From NCBI GenBank assembly GCA_036244855.1, contig BQKZ01004290.1, positions 28,036 through 51,020 of the forward strand: DNA of 22,985 nt. Reading direction: 5' to 3'. The notes under the pieces were generated by a model. It was not told the DNA's origin and did no database searches. It saw only the letters and a list, made by a program, of their open reading frames with translations. This document shows positions 9,197-20,400 of the stretch, in pieces (position 1 is the first letter of the stretch; every line of letters begins with the position of its first letter). A program made the translations under genes and the position numbers. Source of the stretch: Temnopleurus reevesii. Taxonomy: Eukaryota > Echinodermata > Echinoidea > Temnopleuroida > Temnopleuridae.

Positions 9197-12100
9197 CTGG
9201 TCAAGAGAAACATATGAAAATGAAGGCAAATAGAGAAATAATAAACTGCAATCTACTCTACGATTTCATTAGCAAAGAAAAACAGCTGGAATTTGTAAAT
9301 TTAGAAAGCTGTAATAAATTTTTACTTAATGATTTGACAAAAATCATTCTGAAATCATTTCAAATAACATGTAACACAATATAAGTTGAATCTGTTTGTA
9401 TTTACTTATTTGTCTGGTTTGATACTTTAGAAGAGTGCTAACTTCTCATGAAAACTTGTTAAAAATTCATCTGGTGGCATTTTGGAACATATGTTGGAAA
9501 TTCCCTGGGTATGATTGAATAAACATAATGAGTTTCAAATTTTCACAAACATCTTCTTTATGAATGTATTTAATATACATTTACCTTGATTACATCTGCA
9601 ATGCCCTTGTCACTCATGCATTCTACTAGAGTCTCAAATGTGTAGTTTAGTCCTGGAACAAGCAGGGGTACCTACATCAAACATGATCAAAGAATATTAA
9701 TTTAATTCAGTTTATGGATGATCGTGCAAAGAATAGATAAGCTTTTTTTAATAATTTGTGTAAACATACTAAGGGGGTGTTGTTCAAAAGTTGCAATTGA
9801 TCGCAAGTTGGAGTTGATTGGAACACGCCAATCAAAATAATTGTTTCATGAGCTTGTTGTTAAATGCGCATACGTGCGCAAATTAAAATGCGTGTTACAA
9901 TTTGCAAAGTTGCAGTTGATTTGCAGTTGATTTTGAACAACACTCTTTAACACTCTCAATCATTAACCGTAAAAAGAGATTGCCAATTTATTTGTAGAGT
10001 CATTGTTAACATAGAGTTCAATTTTGGAAAACACTTATTTAAAGGCTTTTACAACCTCTAATTAAAAAATAATAAATCATAATCATTAAAAATTACAATA
10101 AATACAACATCTGTCCCCTATTCTTCTTAGAGAATTCTTTCTAAGCACAAGGAACTGATGATTTTTATTTGTTAAGACATTTCACACACTGCTATGAAGG
10201 GTTTTCAGATGCTTCATCTTTTGTGCACTGAGCAGCGAACCCCTGTAGGTTGAAGTGTTTTCCAAGAAGTTTTGCTCAAAAGTATACAATAGTGGCCTCA
10301 TATCCTGCCCAAACGGTTTATTTAATGGAGAAATGTATTTAAAACTTATCCAAACTTCCAGGGTAATCCAAATAGTTAAACTAGGCCATTTAATCAAGTG
10401 AAGGATATGAACTTTGCGGTTGCCTGAATGTATACTTATGAACTACAAGAATAGTTAATAACTTACAGGAATCATGGTTTTCTGCAGCGAGTAGAGCTTC
10501 TCATCGTAGAGGAAGCTGATGAGGAGACCCATAGAAGGCTTGTTGAGGGATGTATTCTGAAGGCTCACTGTGAGTTTGAAGGTGGGTCCGATACCTTGGA
10601 TCTGGGAATGTACAAAAAATGAATGCAATCACGAAATGAAATACCACCACCAGAACAGTTGTGTAACAAAATAACAGCTTTATCATAAACAACTGCTCAG
10701 TGGAATCCTTGATGCCGATTGATGGTTGAGCTATGTTGCCATGGTAGTTAAAGTAAATGACAAAGTTAACATCAGTGGTAACTTTTAGGCAACAAAGCCT
10801 GGAAGTTTCTTGGCTAAGTCTTCAATAAAGGGTCAGATAAATATACATCCAAACCAAAAATGTGAATCTTTAAAGGGTATCTGAGGCAAACAAATAACTT
10901 ATAGCAGGTATTGGCAAGAGAATATGGTGGCAGAATTTACATCTTTGTGTATAATGTGTAAACAATGAATACTTCTTCTCAATCATAATTATAGATAGCC
11001 CAGGCCAGTAGATAAAAAAAGTTTTTGAGAAGACAGGTGTGATGAAATGAGGTTGTGTTTCTAATGTTTCTTTGCAGATTTTAACTTCTCATATTAGTAC
11101 CCTCTTATCAAGCAGAAGAAGACTGATAAGTGAGGAACACAGATTTCGGTTGACAGGTATGAAAGTAGATATTTTTCTTGCATCTGTGACTCAAAATAAA
11201 GAAATGAAGAACAAATTTCATGAAATGTTGATTTAGTACTATTGTGCTTTAGTTAGACGCACTGGTATTATAAAAGAAGGCCAGGGAGCTACCATTCAAC
11301 AGCATGCAACAGATAAGAAACCAATTTCATTTACATTCTTTGAAAAATATACTCAAACATACCTGGGCAGCAAGTTTGATTGGATCATTGGGGTTTGATG
11401 AGACTGGGGTGAGGCTTGAATCAAGGGCCTTCACAAACGCTCTTGCCGTGGTGAGTCGTAACCGATACAGGTCATGCTGGAACATCCGATGCATAGCTGC
11501 AACAAAAGTATGAACATGATTAATAATGTGAAGCTGCAATAGAAAGATGTATATGATAAATAATTTGATGAAATACATAATCATGAATGAATGATAATCT
11601 TAGGGGTACTGCAAGATAGTTGCAATCAAATGTGAGTTGACACTGATCGTTGTTTGCAAAATCAAAATCATTTTACTGAGTCCATTTGTAGATGGGCAGA
11701 TGGGAAGCCAAACAGAATGATTGATAAGTTTGCCATAGATTTTTAGTTGGTTTTCAAATGGTAATAACTTTTGCACCAAACTTAAATAAACAATAAGAAT
11801 AATTGGAGGTTCATACATCCAAAAACAGTAAAAGCTCTCACCAGTAGCCACCGAAGAGAATCAGAATAAGTAAACAAGTGATCTCTACAAACAGGTTCTC
11901 AGCTTCTGAAGCTCATTTATTATTTTTTTTACCAAAGGAGAGGGATTTAGATGGTTATTACAGAGGTAGTTACTATATTACAGTGCTTGCTAAAAACAAA
12001 TTTGAGTTCACATCACAAAATAATGGATGATGAAAAACTTACAGACTCCATGCTCCCTCTCTCTCATGGTCTGATCCACAAACACCTTGGTCTTCTTGGG

Positions 12101-14452
12101 AACATTGAGCTTCTGCTGCTGCGATGCCGGGGGACCTCTCACAACGTCCTTGTCCTCAAAGGCTGCATTCCTCTTGAGGATCTTCACCATCAGGCCTCCT
12201 CGTCTGGTGCTTATAACCAGGGTGCTGTCTTCACGGCCAAACCTTCCGAACTTCAGACCGGTAATGACATCCTGAAAGTATATGAGACGTATATCCATGA
12301 ATAATACAATTCTTCCCATAATCGGAGAATATATTGCGATATTAAGATATGAAAATTCCTCTTGAAGATCTTCACAATCAGGCCTCCTCGTCTNCGTAAC
12401 CGATACAGGTCATGCTGGAACATCCGATGCATAGCTGAAACAGATGGATAAATATAATTAACTCCGCATGTAAAAAGTTTGTATTAACGCACATGCCGGT
12501 CCAAGGGAGGAATGAAACTTTCCCTCAATTAAATTGTTTATTATACCGATTCTGTCTACATTGTTTGTATTGGAAGGTGTGAAAACTGCACAATCCATTT
12601 ATATCCTTCTTTCAGTAGACTATGTGGGACATTCAGATATTCTTTTAATCTCGATATTGATAATTTTTCAAAAACAATTCAGTAAACAGGAGCTTGTAGC
12701 ATCCCCCTATTATCTTAGCTAGGGGTGTTGCAAGAAAGTTGCCATTTTGATTGGTTTTGGACAGGCAAAAACATTTTTGTATGTGTGTCTTTGATAAGAG
12801 CAGATTGTTACCAAAATAGAATGCGCCCTTCAGTTTGCAATAAATTGGCGACTGGTGTTTAAATGATGGAGATTTTCGTACAATACCCCATTAGATGCCG
12901 AAGGTGGCAGAGTTATAAAATGAGGGCTACCTTCGATCCTTAGCAAGATGGAATACAACTGACATCATATATAGAAACATGTGATCATGACAATTTTATT
13001 TTGCTTAATAAAATCAGACAACATTAATTAATGCATGGAATCTATGCATTCCATAATAGCAACTTTATAATAAAAAATATCTCCATGTACAGTATTGATC
13101 ACACAACAGTGCAGTGTCACATCCTGTTGCACCAAAAATCTATGCAAAAGTACATATATTCCTAAAATGACACTGTCAACTTGATTCATCCTGGATCTCA
13201 ATTTGTAGTAAGAATTCGATCTTCCTTGATATAATATCCATATCAGACAAGTAAATTATCAAAAGGTCATGGATTCAAATGCATGTTTAACCACACAATA
13301 CTTACAGACACCATGCTCCCTCTCCCTCATTGTCTGATCCACAAAGACCTTGGTCTTCTTGGGTACATTGAGCTTCTGCTGCTGCGATGCCGGGGGACCT
13401 CTCACAACGTCCTTATCCTCAAAGGCTGCATTCCTCTTGAGGATCTTCACCATGAGGCCTCCTCGTCTAGTGCTTATCACGAGGGTGCTGTCTTCACGGC
13501 CGAACCTTCCGAACTTCAGACCGGTAATGACATCCTGAAAGTATATGAGACGAATATCCATGAATAATACAATTCTTCCCATAATCGGAGAATATATTGC
13601 GATATTAAGATATGAAAATTCCTCTTGAAGATCTTCACCATCAGGCCTCCTCGTCTGGTGCTTATACCGAGAGTGCGGTCTTCACGGCCGAACCTTGCAA
13701 CTTCAGGCCAGTGATGACATCCTGAAAGTATGAGATGTACATCCATGAAAAATAATGATTCATCCAGTAATCTGAGAATATATTATGATTTTATGAGTTG
13801 TGTTTTTTTTTAATTGTGAAAATTGCAAAGTATCAGCTTATTATTCAATGTGGTCATAAAATGTTCCTTCCGATGTAGGCTTGATCAAACAAGTCTTTTC
13901 AGGAGACTTTTTAACACTCCTACATTATTAAATTCTCTAAGGGCAGGAAACTGGCATCACTTGGTCTTTTGAATGACAGAATGACATGTACACACAACTG
14001 TCAACATTCCACTTTGACCAAAATAAAGTTTCTGTAGTTAGATAGTTGCAGTTAATTGCCATATGCTAATCAAATAGTTAAAAGCACAGATTGTTAGCAG
14101 ATGAAAATATGCATTTCAATAAGCGTCTGATTTCCAGTCGATTTGCAATTTATCTCATACATTTCTATTATCATTAATATCCCCTTTTTGTGTGTGTGGG
14201 GGGTGGGGATGGGGGAGGAGACATACTTACTGGTGTTTCAATTGAATTGATGAGAAACTTATCCCTGTAGATATGTACAAAGCCATTGCTGAGAGCCACC
14301 ATGACAGCCCGGAATCCCTTCTGTCTATGGTCCATAAGATCCATGGTTGTGATGGAAGCAGGAAGGTACACTGTCCACAGCTTCTTACCCTGGAAAGCAA
14401 TCAATTGCAAAAATATTCAAAACTCCTCATCCTCCACATCATCATCATCATC

Positions 14453-14484
<32 letters not shown>

Positions 14485-17400
14485 CATTATCATCATCATA
14501 ATCATCATCTGTATATCTATAATTGTATCATTTGGATATAATTTATATCAGTATTTGGGCTAAGTACGACTATGACAGCCTCAAATTCCTTCTGTCTGTG
14601 ATCCATAAGATCCATGGTCGTGATGGAAGCTGGCAAGTATACTGTCCACAGCTTCTTCCCCTATCAAAGCAATTAATTTATTCATATCTGTATTATCTGC
14701 ATGGAATTCTTTCAGGATTTGTGTACATATGTCTTTTAATAGACTGGGATCAGTTGCTCGAAAATTCCACACCCATCTTAATAATTCTATATCTCTTTAC
14801 CTTTCTTGTCTGGTAACCTACTTATGGCATGTGCCGTTTGGTTGGTTGGCTTGGTTACGACAGAAGTAATTTACTGGGCTTAGCCAAGTGATAGAGATGC
14901 AATAATATTGAGAATCTTACCCTTTCCTTCAACTTTCGGAGCCAACATTAATTCTATACATGCTTGCCAATTCGAAATGGCAATCATTTGCATATGACCA
15001 TTTATTAAGACATGTCAATATCTACAGAGCTCTTTTATAATTGGAACACAACAACAGCAATATACATCCACCGTCAACTCAGACAACCTTATATTGTTGA
15101 ATGAGTGTTATAAAGAGTATTTACCTTTGTGGTGTAACATTGTAAAGTCTGATCCATGCATCCTACAATGATGTTCTTGCCGACCCTCTGCAGTCCTACT
15201 GGCTGTGAGTTGAGCTCAAAACATAGCTTGGCCATCTTCATACCCCTGTAAAATATTGGTTCAAATAAAGATCACATATGTATTATTAAACAAAAACTGG
15301 GATATTTTATGATTTATATTTGAATTATTTTCGTTTTTTTTTTCCGATTTTAAAATCAAACTTTATACAGTAAACTAAGCAGGACATCACTTTGTGGAAA
15401 ATATGGTACATACAACGTTTTGGCCTAAACCTTTTAACTTTTTGAGAATAACATGTTAATGTGGTTAAATCACAGATTTAAATATTCATATGGATTATGC
15501 TACTAGGCTACAATAGAGCATTTCCGGCTGACACAAAATGGGCTTGTGCTCATCAGCCTATCAAAATCAACTATTTTCAGGGTTCTGTCATTGCCTTGTT
15601 CTAAAATTGCAGCAGTCTGTAAAATCATGCAAAAACACTGTGAACACATGACTTCCCTTTGACCATTTTGCTGAAAATCATTAATAAAAATAATAGTTTT
15701 ACCTTATGTGAAGAGGCAAAAATTGGGAAAATAGTGATACACATTTAAAAAGCATTGCCCCACTGTCCTTATCCAGTGACACATTTTTCTACTATTAATA
15801 TCATTTCCTGCGTTACAGTTCCTGAAAAAAATAATTGATGTAGACAGAAAGTGTGCAAGCTGAACATTTCACTCAATTTCTCAGAAAAGGGATTACTTTC
15901 TCACCTTTTTAGAGTGTAGACATTTCCATTCCTGCATGACATGACAATCCTGAACTCCACATCATACAATCCTGATACACTCAGAAACACTGGCACGCTG
16001 GGAACCGCCATCTATTGGGTAAAACAAAGACATGAACGATCATTTGTTGTTACTATTCAAGTGCATATACTTTACTTGCCTACCTGTAGATAATGTAACT
16101 TTGATAAAAATGCAGTTAAACAGCACTCAAGAAATTATCATTATTAGGATGCAAAATGGAAAGAGTAAGAAAGGATTCATGAATACTAGTATTTAGATCA
16201 GAGAGCTTTGATCAAGGGGTTAGGTAATTGCTGAATTACACTAAAAGAGAGTTAGGGATCAGTATTAAATCTGTATACAATTTTTTTTTTGTATAAGGTA
16301 TATAATTCTGAATATAACCCAAATGCAACTGTGGGGCATGTTATCAAACTCACTTTTAACTATTTTCACACACCAGTGATTTCAGATGTCACATGTCTCG
16401 TGATCCATACATCTTGAAAAGTGGGTCTACATTGAAGTCCAATTAAAAGCTGATTCATATTTTTGTGTAGGGCATGGTGTCTGATCTCCTACAACTATTC
16501 ATCATAACTATTGAATTTACATAGTAGGTTTAAACCTCTCTATTACCTTATCATTTATCAATTAGACTTTCATTCCAACCAGAATTGAATGCCCTCATTC
16601 CTAGGTTCCTTTCTAATTTTCATCCAAAAGACCACCATGCGCTACACGACTTAAGACCAATTTTGCAAATACTGAAACAGGCTATAATATGTAGTCTCGC
16701 GGTGAGGTACTTAATGCTTGAAACTTGATAAAGTATCAGGTATCAGTTAAATCGCAGTAAAACAACGTATCATAGTGTGTTTCAGTGTTTGCAAAATTGC
16801 TCTTAAGATCATACAACTAAAATTTGTGAAGTGTGCAGTGGCCTTAAAACTCTTCTCATACACATACTAAGATTCCTTTCCGCTTGAAATAAAACGTATA
16901 CTCTTCAAATTTACCTTTGTAAGGATAGTAAATGCCTCTGGATCTAATACATAAATCTCTCTGCTCTCTGTTCCTACCACAAGACAGCTGATGGCATCAT
17001 CATCTGATGTACTCTTGTGTAATGTGTCAAGGCATGTAATTACAGTCTAGAAAGGGGGATAAAACATTTAATTGGACATCATTTTCATAACTATCATGAT
17101 TATCATTAACATCATTATTTATTCAAGTCAGCATTCATGGGCTAGTATTATACTACACACTCTTTTCATAGGTTTATTATCTGCTATTAAAAGAGATCAT
17201 TTATCTCTACTAGAAAGCTGATGAAGTTAATGTGTCAAAGCATGTAATCACAGTCTAGAGGGAAACAAAAAAGGTATAATTAGACATCATTTTCATAATC
17301 ATCATCATCATCATCATCATCATCACCACCATTGTCATTTATTCATTAAAGTCAGCATAACGAAGGGGTATTGACTTCTTCAAATCATTTATGTCTTTAG

Positions 17401-20400
17401 CATCATCCTCGACACTCTACTGCTTTCCTTCTTGACCATACTCTCTGTAAACATTTGGTCTTCCCCTTAGATTTAGGTTGACAAACATGTTTACAAGAGG
17501 TAAAAGATATAACCTACCTGTCTCTTGAGTTGGCCTACTTTGTGGATATTAGCAAATGCTTCCATCTGTTCCCGGTCTTGTAACATCAGAAATCTGAGGT
17601 GTAAAAAGGAATTTATAGAAAGTCATTTGTAATAGTAATATTGAACACAAAGGTATTTGAGTATCCTTATATCGCCATCAATTTTGCAACACAAAAACCG
17701 AGTGAGAATTGTAGCAACATTCTATTTGAAAAATGTATGTCAGTTTCTTTAGCGTGGAAAAAGGAATGTTTAAAAAACAAGAATACTCATTTTTGAAGTT
17801 ACATAAATTTAAAAACAACAAAATTTGTTCTATCACAGGAATGGAGAAACATCTTGAAAAGTGCCTTGGAGGAGCGGTATAGTACAGTTTGCCATATGTT
17901 TACACCTATTTCTGAAAAAAAAGTGGGAAGCTGCAGCCCACACATTCCGTGCCCCCTGCATCGTAGATCATACTCCAACTAAAGCTTTGCAAGACCAGGG
18001 ACCTGTAACATAAAGAGATACGATTAATTTCGCAATTCATTGTATCTCTTTGGTACATATTTTGCCATAGACTTACGATTAATATTTATCGTAAGTTTAA
18101 TTGCATCTTTTATGTTACAGGCCCCAAGACTTACCTTAACGATCGAACTGTAAGTGCCCCTTCATTCCCTTCTCGTCTTATACTGTCAAGCATTTCCCTC
18201 AGTACTGTCACATCAATTTTATCCTGGAAATAAAAAAAATGTTACATAAATTTGCGTGAAATTTGTTAATTTGTTCTTGTTATAGGAGATGCTAATATGC
18301 CAGTATGTAATTAATCATTATGTAATTACTATCCAATTTTTATGAATGTATCTAATGAGGGCATATCTGTGTTATGTACTACTATCAACACATTTATGTA
18401 ACTGTCATCCATCAATAAATCAAATCTCATTTTGCAAGTTTTCTACACACATGATTGCAACAATTTCTAATCATATATGATTGATAAGTGAACTAAAGTT
18501 AGGTAAAATTTAAACTTGCATCAACTTAAGAGCGGTCTAAAGCATCATACAACTAGACCTTGTTAACTTTTCATCTATATTATAGGATGGCCAACTGGTG
18601 ACCATCTCTCAAAATGTTAATTTGAAAACAACTTAATCATTTAAATCACAGATCTAAATCAATGTTTAGCAATTGTCATTCATTTGATAACTTTTTGATG
18701 GTTGATACATATGACTTTAACAACTGTGCATAAAAAAGATAAATATAAATTCATTCGACTTTAATTCTATTCTCTATAGATTTAAAAAAAGACCAGGGGG
18801 TGTTTCATCAAGATTTGTCGCAGCGACAAGGAGTCATTTTCCGACAGTTCCCATAGCAACTGTCAGCGATAGTGCTTTTCATCCAATCAAGGAATTTGTC
18901 AGCGCTGACTAATTTACCCTCCAGATGATCTATAATTATGGGTCACTAACTTTATCTCTCCAAAACAATACATTCTTTATCAAATATCAGAGGCTATAAA
19001 ATATGAGCACATCATAACAAATTAAACTTGAAATTAAAAATTCTTCTTTCTGAGTAGGAAACATATAAAACAAAGTGATTAATTTGAACAAAATCAAATT
19101 TTGCAAGAAATAATCTACCATCATAAACCACGGACAAGATTCAACAGAATTTTCCCCAATGACTTACTTCTCTCGCTTGATTCCATAAGTCCTGCTCAAC
19201 AGGATTGACATCGAGTGGCGGGAGAGTAAACTTGAAGTACGGTCTCAGGTTCTTGTAGACGAAGAGATGAGGTCCTGATGCTACTCCGATGGCTATTGAA
19301 AAAAATATTGAAATATTCATGCTTTTAAAAAATTGAGTGAACCTAAACTAGATATCTATCACAATTAACATGTATGTATTCCCAAACATCTGGAATCACT
19401 ATGTTTAATAATTTAATCATAAATCTCTGTCATAAAGGATATTTAGTTTGCTGTTTTGATATAGACTCAATTCAGCAATAGAAAACAAGTTCTTCAAGTA
19501 ATATCAATGCAGTGGCTCTTATCCATTAGCAGTCATCAGATACTCCTTTAATATTTGCATATTAGATTCATAACACGCCATTAGGATGTTCATAAAATTG
19601 CATTCAATTTGAATGGTTTTATAAGAACAATTTTCTACTGCCAATTAGGAAAGTAAAATACATGTATAATGCATAAATTATGTATCCCACTCAGAATCAG
19701 AAAAGCACACGTTTAAGAACTTGGAGGTCCAAGTTTGGATTACAAGCATCACACTAAGAAAGTTCAAATTTGGGAGTTTCTGCTACCCTGTTTGTGTTCA
19801 ACATAAAAGCTATAAAATGCACTACACAGCGGTTGGCGTTCTTACTATAAATTGGGCAAAATAATACCAATTTTAGCTAATGAAATTTAAAGAGGACAAA
19901 AAAAAAATCATCATCTATATTATGTTTTATCATTTACCTGGTACTCTTGGCTCATTGTTATCCATGTAGAATGTACAGACACCAGTAGGGAGGTCCATGA
20001 TAGCATTCTCACTGATGAGAGTCGTTCCCTTGTACACCTTGAGCTTCATGTCGAACGTCCCTGTACCAAGGTCTGCTATCACCAGCTTGGCCTCTCCATC
20101 ACCCGATATGTCAGAAAAGGCTGGAGATAAAATATTGAAGGTTATTTATCCATTATTATAGCATTCTCACTGATTACAGTTGTCCCCTTGAACACCTTGA
20201 GCTTCATGTCAAACGTCCCTGTACCAAGGTCTGCTATCACCAGCTTTGCCTCGCCGTCTCCCCGATATGTCAGAAAAGGCTGAAGATAAAATATTGGTGG
20301 TTATTTATTGAATTAAGGAACTGAATGCTGTCAGAAATTGCTTACAATTCTTGTAAATTTTCATGTCACTGCTTGATGTTTGATAACTTTAAAATTGCTA

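Noticed and set aside
8825..9233. Plus-strand frames of up to 130 codons
   Set aside because: They run through a MITE and then antisense to BBS1 exon 15; there is no domain and the overlap is explained by the minus-strand gene.
11951..13567. Plus-strand frames containing [16 protein letters not shown] sequence
   Set aside because: They are the antisense of BBS1 exon 11 copies; the minus strand carries the conserved protein and valid splice sites.
14273..14563. Frames with poly-Ile or poly-Ser
   Set aside because: ATC microsatellite read in different frames, antisense to BBS1 exon 10.
17297..17333. CRISPR-like short direct repeats
   Set aside because: Plain ATC microsatellite with no spacers; the window is eukaryotic.
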